Of a stretch of DNA of 64,000 nt, positions 57,116-64,000 are shown in pieces. Position 1 is the first letter of the stretch, and each line of letters starts with the position of its first letter. The position numbers and the translations under genes were made by a program. The notes below the pieces were generated by a model. That model was not told the DNA's origin. It searched no databases and saw only the letters and a program-made list of their open reading frames with translations. The stretch is from NCBI RefSeq assembly GCF_030817655.1, contig NZ_JAUSZM010000003.1, forward strand, positions 8,308,001 through 8,372,000, in the 5' to 3' direction. Source of the stretch: Streptomyces sp. V4I2. Lineage in GTDB: Bacteria; Actinomycetota; Actinomycetes; Streptomycetales; Streptomycetaceae.

Positions 57116-58447
57116 ATGGGCAGCCGTACCGCACTGGTCGAGGATCTGATGGAGCGGTTCCCGCACGTACCGCGGGAAGCCGTCTTCAAAGAGGATCTGC
57201 TCCGGGGTGGTGTGGCCTTCGATCCCTCTGCCCTCAGTGACAACGAGGGGGGCGAGGTCAAGCCGAAGTCCTACTTCATCTTCTCCTTCGACCACGGCAC
57301 CCTGCCCGAGCTGGGCGAGGCCGCGCTGCGGCGCCCGCCGGAGGAGATCATCCTCACGGGCGGGCCGTACGACCTGCGGCGGACCGTGGTCTCGGTGCGC
57401 GTGAACCCGGCGTCGCCCTATCGCGTGGCCGCCGACGAGGACGGCGTACTCGGGCTCTACCTCGACGGGAAGCGGATCTCCGACGTCGGGGTGCCGCCGA
57501 TGCCCGAGTACTACCGGCACACCCTCGCGAGCGGGAAGTCGGTGATGGAGGTCGCCCCGACCATCCAGTGGGGCTATCTGATCTACCTCACCGTCTTCCG
57601 GGTCTGCCAGTACTTCGGCGCCAAGGAGGAGTGCCAGTACTGCGACATCAACCACAACTGGCGCCAGCACAAGGCGGCGGGCCGGCCGTACACCGGGGTC
57701 AAGGACGTCGAGGAGGTGCTCGAAGCCCTGGAGATCATCGACCGGTACGACACGGCGAAGGTGTCCACCGCCTACACGCTCACCGGCGGCGCGATCACGT
57801 CGAAGGTCGCCGGGCGCGACGAGGCCGACTTCTACGGGCACTACGCCAAGGCCATCGAGGAGAGTTTCCCGGGGCGGTGGATCGGCAAGGTCGTCGCCCA
57901 GGCGCTGCCGCGCGACGACGTGCAGCGGTTCAAGGACTACGGCGTGCAGATCTACCACCCCAACTACGAGGTGTGGGACCGCCGTCTGTTCGAGCTGTAC
58001 TGCCCGGGCAAGGAGCGCTATGTCGGCCGCGACGAGTGGCACAAGCGCATCCTCGACTCGGCGGAGATCTTCGGCGCGCGCAATGTGATCCCCAACTTCG
58101 TGGCGGGCGTGGAGATGGCCGAGCCCTTCGGTTTCACCACGGTCGACGAGGCGATCGCCTCCACCACCGAGGGCCTGCGCTTCTTCATGTCGCACGGCAT
58201 CACGCCCCGCTTCACCACCTGGTGCCCCGAGCCGACGACCCCGCTCGGCAAGGCCAACCCGCAGGGCGCGCCCCTGGAGTACCACATCCGGCTGCTCGAG
58301 GCCTACCGCGCCACCATGGACGACTTCGGCCTGGCCTCGCCGCCCGGCTACGGCCCGCCCGGCCCCGGCCGCGCGGTGTTCTCCGTCAGCTCGTTCATGG
58401 ACAGTCTTCCGGCGGCGGAACCCGCTGAGGAATCGACGACGGTATAG
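57116..58447 (+). CDS. Radical-SAM protein with CX8CX2C cluster motif
   Basis: A 443-residue protein. The likely iron-sulfur cysteines are Cys164, Cys173 and Cys176 (FRVCQYFGAKEECQYCDIN), spaced CX8CX2C instead of the common CX3CX2C. Downstream segments AYTLTGGAITSKVAG, RWIGKVVAQALP, GVQIYHPNYEVWD and NVIPNFVAGVEMAEPFG fit a radical-SAM barrel with a GGE-like glycine motif. The first about 150 residues are an N-terminal extension without recognised domain. GGAAGGAG (57101-57108) precedes the ATG. The reaction is unknown; no peptide substrate gene is directly adjacent. Confidence 0.82.
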   Translation: MGSRTALVEDLMERFPHVPREAVFKEDLLRGGVAFDPSALSDNEGGEVKPKSYFIFSFDHGTLPELGEAALRRPPEEIILTGGPYDLRRTVVSVRVNPASPYRVAADEDGVLGLYLDGKRISDVGVPPMPEYYRHTLASGKSVMEVAPTIQWGYLIYLTVFRVCQYFGAKEECQYCDINHNWRQHKAAGRPYTGVKDVEEVLEALEIIDRYDTAKVSTAYTLTGGAITSKVAGRDEADFYGHYAKAIEESFPGRWIGKVVAQALPRDDVQRFKDYGVQIYHPNYEVWDRRLFELYCPGKERYVGRDEWHKRILDSAEIFGARNVIPNFVAGVEMAEPFGFTTVDEAIASTTEGLRFFMSHGITPRFTTWCPEPTTPLGKANPQGAPLEYHIRLLEAYRATMDDFGLASPPGYGPPGPGRAVFSVSSFMDSLPAAEPAEESTTV

Positions 58448-58655
58448 ACGGTATGGGTGAGTGATCCGGCGGTCGCGTCCGTACAACAGGGCAGGAGTTG
58501 GAGTTGCGGGGGCGCGGCCGTTCTGTCATGACATCTGAACAGGGCGCTTGTCAGTTGTGTGGGGGGCGTGAAAAACTTCTCCCCTGCCCGCGAGGTTCCC
58601 CCCAACTCCTTTGCCATTATGGCGAGTTGACCTCGCTCGTCCACGCAGGAGACCC
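58448..58655. promoter_or_regulatory. Upstream region of the sigma-like/CBM2 gene
   Basis: About 200 bp with no gene I would call; short frames here carry scattered cysteines but no ribosome site at their starts. It includes an AT-richer piece around 58570-58620 that may hold the promoter. AGGAG at 58647-58651 serves the next gene. Confidence 0.4.
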
Positions 58656-60146
58656 ATGCCCGACCTGCCGACTCCCCAGGACGCCGCCGAGGCCGCGCTG
58701 TTCTCAGAATGCTGGGATGCCGTGCTTTCCTACGCGGACCTGTGCACGTCCGGCTCCACCGCGGCCACCCGACTGGCCACGGAGGCATTCTCTCTCGGCA
58801 TGCGCGAAGCCCGCGACGCGGAGTCCGCTCCCGCCCGGAGTGCCGGCCGCCGCCCGGCCCGCCTGCCCCGGATCCCGCTGCTGCTGACCGCCGTACGCAA
58901 CACGGCCGCCGCCTGGGAGAACCAGGGCCAGGGCCACCAGCTCGATCCCCAACTGCGCCTGTGGCTCAACTCCGAGGAGGCCGCCCGCTACAACGGCCCC
59001 CCGCTGCAGCGCCCGCTCGCCCTGCGCGGCCTGCGCGACCTCCAGGAACCGGACGCGGCCCTGCTCTGGCTGGCCGAGGTGGAGGCGCTGCCGCTGACCG
59101 TGGTGGCCCGCCGGCTCGGCCTCGACCCGGCCCTCGTGGGCGAGGAACTCACCCAGGTACGCGGCCTGTTCCGGGACCGCAGCCATCGCAACCACCTCGA
59201 CACGCCGATGGACGCGCAGTGTCGCAGCTACGCCCGGCTGCTCGACGCGGTCACCCGCTCGCCCGCCGCCGACACCCCGAACGACCTTTCCCGGCACCTC
59301 GCCCGCTGCGTGGGCTGCGCGGAGGCAGCCGCCTGTCTCCGGCTGCACGGGGGCGGACTGCCCTCGGCCCTCGCCGGCGGAGTGGTCGGCTGGGGTGGCC
59401 TCGCCTATCTGGAACGCCGCCGCCGGGCCGCCGAGGTCCGCCTCGGTGCCGGGCGCCCGGCACCGGCGGACGGCGAGGTCGGGCCGCCGAACCCGGGCGC
59501 CCACAAGGCACGCGTCGTGCGCAACGGCCTCCTCGTCGCGGCCGTCCTGGTCTCCGTGCTGGCGCTGGCCGTCTCGATGATGCCGGGCGCCGGCACCGAC
59601 AACGGCGCCGCGTCGCCCGGCGACTCGGCCGACCGCCAGCCGGTGGCCGACCCGCGCTCGTCCGTCCCGTCCGCCGACGAGCAGTCCGCCTCCCCGGAGC
59701 CGACGGCCACCGCCTCGCCGAGCGGCACCTCCCAGGCGTCCACCGGGCAGAACCCGGGCGCCACCCCCCAGGGCACGACCTCCTCCACCGCCCCCGGCGG
59801 CCCCGAACCGGATCCGGGCACGAGCGAACCCGCGGCCTGCCGGGTCAAGTACGACGTGGTCGGGGAGTGGCCCGACGGTTTCCAGGCCACCGTCACCGTC
59901 ACCACCGAACGCGCCCTCGACTCCTGGCGCGTCGCCTGGGCCTTCAAGGACGGCCAGGAGGTCGGCCAGATGTGGGACGCGAGCTTCGCCCAGAACGGCT
60001 CCCGCGTCACCGCCACCGCCGCCGCCTACAACAAGACGGTCGCCGCGGACGGCAGCCTGGCCTTCGGCTTCCTCGCGTCCTGGCGGGGGAAGAACTCGCC
60101 GGCGTACGACTTCACGCTGAACGGGCAGAGCTGCACGAAGGCCTGA
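58656..60146 (+). CDS. Membrane protein joining sigma-factor-like, anti-sigma zinc and CBM2 domains
   Basis: A 496-residue protein. Residues about 10-175 resemble a degenerate ECF sigma factor, with TRLATEAFSLGMREAR like region 2 and LPLTVVARRLGLDPALVGEEL like the region-4 HTH. Residues 185-235 hold a zinc anti-sigma motif, HLARCVGC (His214, Cys218, Cys221). A single membrane helix (about 290-311) is followed by a Ser/Thr/Pro-rich spacer and a C-terminal family-2 carbohydrate-binding module from about Cys394 to Cys494 (WPDGFQATVTVTT, SWRVAWAF, FTLNGQSC). The CBM should be outside and the sigma-like part inside. A polysaccharide-sensing transmembrane regulator is my inference. The ATG at 58656 has AGGAG upstream; a start at 58611 is possible. 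Confidence 0.8.
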   Translation: MPDLPTPQDAAEAALFSECWDAVLSYADLCTSGSTAATRLATEAFSLGMREARDAESAPARSAGRRPARLPRIPLLLTAVRNTAAAWENQGQGHQLDPQLRLWLNSEEAARYNGPPLQRPLALRGLRDLQEPDAALLWLAEVEALPLTVVARRLGLDPALVGEELTQVRGLFRDRSHRNHLDTPMDAQCRSYARLLDAVTRSPAADTPNDLSRHLARCVGCAEAAACLRLHGGGLPSALAGGVVGWGGLAYLERRRRAAEVRLGAGRPAPADGEVGPPNPGAHKARVVRNGLLVAAVLVSVLALAVSMMPGAGTDNGAASPGDSADRQPVADPRSSVPSADEQSASPEPTATASPSGTSQASTGQNPGATPQGTTSSTAPGGPEPDPGTSEPAACRVKYDVVGEWPDGFQATVTVTTERALDSWRVAWAFKDGQEVGQMWDASFAQNGSRVTATAAAYNKTVAADGSLAFGFLASWRGKNSPAYDFTLNGQSCTKA

Positions 60147-60227
60147 CGGGGACGTGATCGTCCAGCAGGTCGGTCAATTCGGTTGACGGGGCCGAGGGGG
60201 CCCCGGCTACGGTGTGCGTGTTCCTGC

Positions 60228-60272
60228 CGAGCGTGTGTTGTCGAGCGGGAGTCGTCGAGCGTGTGATGTCGA
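60228..60272. repeat. 17-bp direct repeat upstream of the small peptide gene
   Basis: CGAGCGTGTGTTGTCGA (60228-60244) and CGAGCGTGTGATGTCGA (60256-60272) differ at one position and are 28 bp apart. They lie immediately before the AAGGAGG of the 23-codon ORF and could be regulator sites or part of an mRNA leader. Confidence 0.6.
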
Positions 60273-60287
60273 AGGAGGTGTCGACCG

Positions 60288-60359
60288 ATGGCTGTCTTTG
60301 AGATGGGCGCTGCCCTCATCCAGGAGTTCATCAAGTCCACCTCCGTGGCCGCCGGCTGA
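60288..60359 (+). CDS. Putative 23-residue peptide
   Basis: A short ORF encoding a 23-residue peptide (MAVFEMGAALIQEFIKSTSV, then AAG) with a perfect AAGGAGG ribosome site 9 bases before the ATG (60272-60278), stronger than that of most genes here. The middle could form an amphipathic helix with Glu, Gln, Glu and Lys on one face. It lies 62 bp before rsgA and could be a leader peptide, a small membrane-active peptide or a precursor peptide. I do not recognise a family. Confidence 0.5.
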   Translation: MAVFEMGAALIQEFIKSTSVAAG

Positions 60360-60421
60360 CGAATCCGCAACTCCGTGTGCCTGTGCACGCGTGCCGGGGC
60401 CGCCCTTGTGAAGGGTCACCC

Positions 60422-61549
60422 TTGACTTCCAGCGCAGCTTTCTCTGCCTCATCTCCCTCATCTCCCTCGTCTGTTTTCTCCGCGCTCGCTCCCTACGGCT
60501 GGGACGACGCATGGGCGGACGAGTTCGCCCCCCACGAGCCCAAAGGGCTGCTGCCCGGGCGGGTGATCCGGGTCGACCGCGGGCAGTGCGACGTGGTCAC
60601 CGCCGACGGGATCGTCCGCGCGGACACCGCGTTCGTCACCCCGAACGACCCGATGCGGGTCGTGTGCACGGGCGACTGGGTCGCCGTCGAGCCCGCGGGC
60701 AACCCGCGCTACGTACGGACGTATCTGCCACGCCGTACGGCCTTCGTGCGCTCCACCTCCTCCAACCGGTCCGAGGGGCAGATCCTCGCGGCCAACGTCG
60801 ACCATGCGATCGTCGCCGTGTCGCTGGCCGTCGAACTCGATCTCGGGCGCATCGAACGTTTCCTCGCGCTGGCGTGGGAGTCCGGGGCGCAGCCCGTCGT
60901 CGTGCTGACCAAGGCGGACCTCGTGCCGGACGCGGCGACGCTCGGGCATCTCGTCGAGGACGTCGAGACGACCGCGCCGGGTGTGCCGGTGCTGCCGGTC
61001 AGCTCCCTGGACGGGGCCGGACTGGAGGTCCTGGTGGCCGTCGTCTCCGGCGGTACGTCCGTGCTGCTCGGCCAGTCCGGTGCGGGCAAGTCGACGCTCG
61101 CGAACGCGCTGCTCGGCGAGGACGTCATGGACGTACAGGCCACCCGGGACGCGGACGGCAAGGGACGTCACACCACGACCACCCGCAACCTGCTCGCCCT
61201 GCCCGGCAGCGGGGCCCTCATCGACACGCCGGGGCTCAGGGGCGTCGGCCTGTGGGACGCCGAGAGCGGGGTCGGACAGGTCTTCGCCGAGATCGAGGAG
61301 CTGGCGGCGCGCTGCCGGTTCCACGACTGCGCGCACGAGAGCGAACCGGGGTGCGCGGTGTTGGCGGCCATCGAGGACGGTGTGCTGCCCGAGCGGCGGT
61401 TGGACAGCTACCGCAAGCTCATCCGGGAGAACCAGCGGATCGTCGCCAAGACCGACGCGCGGCTGCGCGCGGAGATCAAACGGGACTGGAAGCGGAAGGG
61501 AGCGCAGGGGAAGGCGGCGATGGAGGCGAAGAGGGGGCGCTGGGCGTAA
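60422..61549 (+). CDS. rsgA: Ribosome small-subunit-dependent GTPase A
   Basis: A 375-residue circularly permuted GTPase that checks late 30S ribosome maturation. It has an OB domain (about 40-110), then G motifs in permuted order: NVDHAIVAVS, G4 TKAD (163-166), G1 LLGQSGAGKST (P-loop 217-225), G3 DTPG (268-271), and the C-terminal zinc site Cys298, Cys303, His305, Cys311 (CRFHDCAHESEPGC). The TTG at 60422 follows GAAGGG; a start a few codons further upstream is possible. Confidence 0.95.
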   Translation: MTSSAAFSASSPSSPSSVFSALAPYGWDDAWADEFAPHEPKGLLPGRVIRVDRGQCDVVTADGIVRADTAFVTPNDPMRVVCTGDWVAVEPAGNPRYVRTYLPRRTAFVRSTSSNRSEGQILAANVDHAIVAVSLAVELDLGRIERFLALAWESGAQPVVVLTKADLVPDAATLGHLVEDVETTAPGVPVLPVSSLDGAGLEVLVAVVSGGTSVLLGQSGAGKSTLANALLGEDVMDVQATRDADGKGRHTTTTRNLLALPGSGALIDTPGLRGVGLWDAESGVGQVFAEIEELAARCRFHDCAHESEPGCAVLAAIEDGVLPERRLDSYRKLIRENQRIVAKTDARLRAEIKRDWKRKGAQGKAAMEAKRGRWA

Positions 61550-61594
61550 GGAGACGGGCGTGGGGCGGGCCAAGGGGCACTGAGGGGCAGCTCG

Positions 61595-63049
61595 GTGTCC
61601 GATTTCCGCCAGCCGCGGGCCCGGTCCTGGCCCACACTGGATGACGTGATGGACGAGGACACCAGGTACGAGGCGGTCCGCAGCCGGGACGGGCGGTTCG
61701 ACGGCGAGTTCTTCTTCGCCGTCGAGACGACCGGCATCTACTGCCGGCCCAGCTGCCCGGCCGTGACGCCGAAGCGGCACAACGTCCGCTTCTTCGCGAC
61801 GGCCGCCGCCGCGCAGGGCTCCGGGTTCCGGGCCTGCCGGCGGTGCCGGCCGGACGCCGTGCCCGGCTCCGCCGAGTGGAACGTACGGGCGGACGTGGTG
61901 GGGCGGGCGATGCGGCTGATCGGCGACGGTGTCGTCGACCGGGAGGGCGTCGCCGGGCTCGCCACGCGGCTCGGCTACAGCGCCCGGCAGGTCCAGCGGC
62001 AGCTCACCGCCGAGCTCGGCGCCGGGCCCGTCGCCCTCGCCCGGGCCCAGCGGGCGCACACCGCACGCGTCCTGCTCCAGACCACGGACCTGCCGGTCAC
62101 CCAGATCGCGTTCGCGTCCGGCTTCGCCAGCGTGCGGCAGTTCAACGAGACGATGCGGGAGGTGTACGCCTCGACGCCCAGCGAGCTGCGGGCCGCCGCT
62201 CCGCAGGGCGGCCGGGCAGCCCGCCGTACGGCCACCCCGGACGCCGGGATCCCGCTGCGGCTCGCGCACCGGGGGCCGTACCAGTCCACGGCCGTCTTCG
62301 ACCTGCTGGCGGCCGAGGCGGTGGCGGGTGTGGAGGAGGTCGGCGGGCCGCGCGGGCGACGCACGTACCGCCGTACCCTGCGCCTGCCGCACGGCACCGG
62401 GATCGTCGCCGTCGACGAGCGGCCCGGCGCCGCGAGGTGCACGTCCGGCGCCCATCCGGGCGGCTGGCTGGACGCCCGCCTCCACCTCACCGACCCCCGC
62501 GACCTGACCACCGCCGTACAGCGGCTGCGACGGCTCTTCGACCTCGACGCAGACCCGTACGCCGTCGACGAACGGCTCGGCGCCGACGCACGGCTCGCCC
62601 CGCTGGTCGCCGCCCGGCCGGGGCTGCGGTCGCCGGGCGCCGCCGACCCGGAGGAGCTCGCGGTGCGGGCGCTGGTGGGGCGGGCCGAGGCGGAGCGGCT
62701 GGTCCAGCGGTACGGCAAGACGCTGGACGCCCCCTGCGGCAGCCTCACCCACCTGTTCCCCGAACCGGCCGTCCTCGCCGGGGCCGAACCCCACGGCACC
62801 CTGGGCGCCCTCACCACCGCCCTGGCCGACGGCGCCGTACGACTGGACCCGGGCGCCGACCGCGACGACGCCGAGGCGGCCCTGCTCGCCGTGCCCGGTC
62901 TGAACGCCCGTACCGTCGCCGCCGTCCGCACCCGGGCCCTGGGCGACCCGGACGCCGCCCCACCCGGCTCGCACATCCCCGACACCTGGCGCCCCTGGCG
63001 CTCATACGCCTTGCAACACCTGCGTGCAGCAGGGGAGTTGGAGTACTGA
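61595..63049 (+). CDS. Ada-type methyltransferase/AraC regulator fused to AlkA-like glycosylase domain
   Basis: A 484-residue DNA-repair protein. Residues about 40-110 are the Ada zinc domain with four cysteines (TTGIYCRPSCPAV and FRACRRCRPD), one of which would accept methyl from phosphotriesters. Residues about 115-200 are an AraC-type HTH (VTQIAFASGFASVRQFN), and about 215-484 are AlkA-like (N-terminal sandwich and helix-hairpin-helix VPGLNARTVAAVRTRALGDP). The usual catalytic-Asp segment after the HhH seems shortened, jumping to IPDTWRPWRSYALQHL. GTG 61595 has GAGGGG upstream; GTG 61646 or ATG 61649 are alternatives. It overlaps the ogt start (TGATG). Confidence 0.9.
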   Translation: MSDFRQPRARSWPTLDDVMDEDTRYEAVRSRDGRFDGEFFFAVETTGIYCRPSCPAVTPKRHNVRFFATAAAAQGSGFRACRRCRPDAVPGSAEWNVRADVVGRAMRLIGDGVVDREGVAGLATRLGYSARQVQRQLTAELGAGPVALARAQRAHTARVLLQTTDLPVTQIAFASGFASVRQFNETMREVYASTPSELRAAAPQGGRAARRTATPDAGIPLRLAHRGPYQSTAVFDLLAAEAVAGVEEVGGPRGRRTYRRTLRLPHGTGIVAVDERPGAARCTSGAHPGGWLDARLHLTDPRDLTTAVQRLRRLFDLDADPYAVDERLGADARLAPLVAARPGLRSPGAADPEELAVRALVGRAEAERLVQRYGKTLDAPCGSLTHLFPEPAVLAGAEPHGTLGALTTALADGAVRLDPGADRDDAEAALLAVPGLNARTVAAVRTRALGDPDAAPPGSHIPDTWRPWRSYALQHLRAAGELEY

Positions 63050-63558
63050 TGACCGCCGACACGCATTACGCCACGCTGGACAGCCCGGTCGGGCAACTCC
63101 TCCTCACCGCCGACCCGAGCGGCGTGCTGACCTCGCTCTCCGTCCCCGGCCAGAAGAACGGCCGTAGCGTCCAGGCGGGGTGGCACCACGACCCGGATCT
63201 CTTCCGCGAGGCCGGGGAGCAGCTCACCGCCTACTTCGCCGGTGAACTCAAGGAGTTCAGCCTGGAGTTGCGCGGCGAGGGCACCACCTTCCGAGAGCAG
63301 GTCTGGGCCGCCCTCGACAGCGTCCCCTACGGCGCGACCACGACGTACGGCGAGATCGCCGCCCGCATCGGCGCCTCCAGGGCCGCCGTACGGGCCGTCG
63401 GCGGCGCGATCGGCGCCAACCCGCTGCTGATCCTGCGGCCCTGCCACCGGGTGATCGGGGCGGACGGATCACTCACGGGGTACGCGGGCGGACTGGAACG
63501 CAAGACGAGGCTGCTCGCTCTCGAAGGGCGTCCCGCGGCGGGACAGGGCTGGGGCTAG
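63049..63558 (+). CDS. ogt: Methylated-DNA-[protein]-cysteine S-methyltransferase
   Basis: A 169-residue suicide repair enzyme that removes alkyl groups from O6 of guanine. The acceptor Cys132 is in the invariant PCHRV motif, preceded by VPYGATTTYGEIAARIG and the AVGGAIGANPLLILRP segment. The ATG at 63049 overlaps the Ada-AlkA stop, so the two make a coupled alkylation-repair unit likely induced by methylated Ada. Its end overlaps the convergent oxidoreductase gene by 4 bp. Confidence 0.95.
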   Translation: MTADTHYATLDSPVGQLLLTADPSGVLTSLSVPGQKNGRSVQAGWHHDPDLFREAGEQLTAYFAGELKEFSLELRGEGTTFREQVWAALDSVPYGATTTYGEIAARIGASRAAVRAVGGAIGANPLLILRPCHRVIGADGSLTGYAGGLERKTRLLALEGRPAAGQGWG

Positions 63559-63929
63559 GCGTCGTCCTCCAGTCCCCAGCTGTGGATCCGCCGCGGATGG
63601 ATGCGGATGACCTCCTCGCTGAAGTGCGGACCCAAGTCGTGCGGGCCGGTGAGGAGTTCGGCCTCGCCGCGGATGTCGATGCCGCGCACCTTCCACGGCT
63701 TCAAGCTGAGGATGTCGTCGACGACCAGGGCGACCTTCGGGTTCTTCAGCAGGTTGCGCCACTTCTTGGTGCGGCCCATCGCGTAGCCGCCGACCAGGAT
63801 GGTCCCGTCGGGCCGCGGATGGAAGCCGACCGGGTTGGCCTGGGGCTGGCCGTGCGGGTCGACGGTGGCCAGTCGTCCCAGGCGCTGGGACCTGAGGTAC
63901 GCGCGCTCGGCCTCGCTGAATTCGGTCAT
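63555..63929 (-). CDS. PPOX-class F420/FMN-dependent oxidoreductase
   Basis: A 124-residue split-barrel flavin/deazaflavin protein of the pyridoxamine-phosphate-oxidase-like class. Family features are RLGRLATVDPHGQPQANPVGF at the start, RTKKWRNLLKNPKVALVVDD (phosphate-binding basic residues) and RGEAELLTG. In actinomycetes such short proteins often use F420. Its substrate is unknown. The gene converges on ogt; the remaining 71 bp to the window end hold only its upstream region. Confidence 0.9.
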   Translation of the reverse strand: MTEFSEAERAYLRSQRLGRLATVDPHGQPQANPVGFHPRPDGTILVGGYAMGRTKKWRNLLKNPKVALVVDDILSLKPWKVRGIDIRGEAELLTGPHDLGPHFSEEVIRIHPRRIHSWGLEDDA

Positions 63930-64000
63930 GGCAGTCAGCCAAGCACTCCGGGCCTGCCCGGCGCATCGGACCCTCGTCCTGGTTCCGGGGACCTACGACG

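Noticed and set aside
57116..58447. A peptide-modification (RiPP) cluster with the 23-residue ORF as precursor
   Set aside because: The peptide is 1.8 kb away beyond an unrelated gene, and there is no protease or exporter beside them; kept only as separate findings.
58498..58887. Small cysteine-containing ORF before the CBM2 gene
   Set aside because: Its second half overlaps the CBM2 gene out of frame and it has no ribosome site; the cysteine pairs look accidental.

Overview
The window looks like a piece of a Streptomyces chromosome. It is very rich in G+C, third codon positions are almost always G or C, GTG and TTG starts are common, Tat-type signal peptides carry twin arginines, and several proteins (alditol oxidase, DUF2264, RsgA, the Ada-AlkA/Ogt pair) have familiar streptomycete forms. 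I saw no rRNA, tRNA, CRISPR array, prophage or replication origin.

Region 1 (1-16125) is a uronic-acid or pectin-type polysaccharide locus. It holds two LacI-family repressors, the start of a sugar-binding lipoprotein that runs off the left edge, a D-2-hydroxyacid dehydrogenase, and a seven-gene plus-strand operon (3836-15005). The operon encodes a Tat/lipobox binding protein, two ABC permeases (the first with a frameshift), a GH28-like beta-helix enzyme, two alginate-lyase-family enzymes and a type-B carboxylesterase. The long intergenic stretches carry clusters of AACCGGTT-like and GGAAAC-like operator sequences.

Region 2 (16266-19845) has homocysteine S-methyltransferase divergent from an APC permease, followed by an APH-like kinase. 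Region 3 (19852-31419) is built for rhamnogalacturonan I and type II arabinogalactan. It encodes a PATR-repeat surface protein, a GH43 enzyme, a GH43/CBM13 exo-beta-1,3-galactanase, a PL4 rhamnogalacturonan lyase, a CE12-type rhamnogalacturonan acetylesterase, a DUF2264 protein and a secreted protein of unknown function. A small four-CxxC protein sits among them.

Region 4 (31525-43319) is more mixed. It has a PEP-mutase/isocitrate-lyase-like enzyme, two TetR regulators with striking palindromic operators, a phosphatase-fold/lectin fusion, three MFS transporters, an NADPH-FMN reductase, an RTX-repeat gene remnant, and an ABC-2 export trio (ATPase plus two permeases) that ends in one of the MFS genes.

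Region 5 (43466-54211) is a galactan uptake and breakdown unit. An operon of binding protein, two permeases and LacZ-type beta-galactosidase lies beside a ROK repressor coupled to a GH30 endo-beta-1,6-galactanase with CBM13. A near-identical motif occurs in front of both transcription units and is my best candidate for the ROK operator. Alditol oxidase follows.

Region 6 (54335-64000) begins with a decayed paralog of the hydroxyacid dehydrogenase next to a solitary TnpB. It continues with a radical-SAM protein with an unusual CX8CX2C motif, a membrane protein joining sigma-like, anti-sigma zinc and CBM2 domains, a 23-codon peptide gene, rsgA, an Ada-AlkA/Ogt alkylation-repair pair and an F420/FMN-type oxidoreductase.

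Taken together, Regions 1, 3 and 5 form a plant cell-wall utilisation island: secreted lyases, esterases and galactanases release oligosaccharides, ABC transporters import them, LacZ and other enzymes finish them, and LacI and ROK repressors sense the products.
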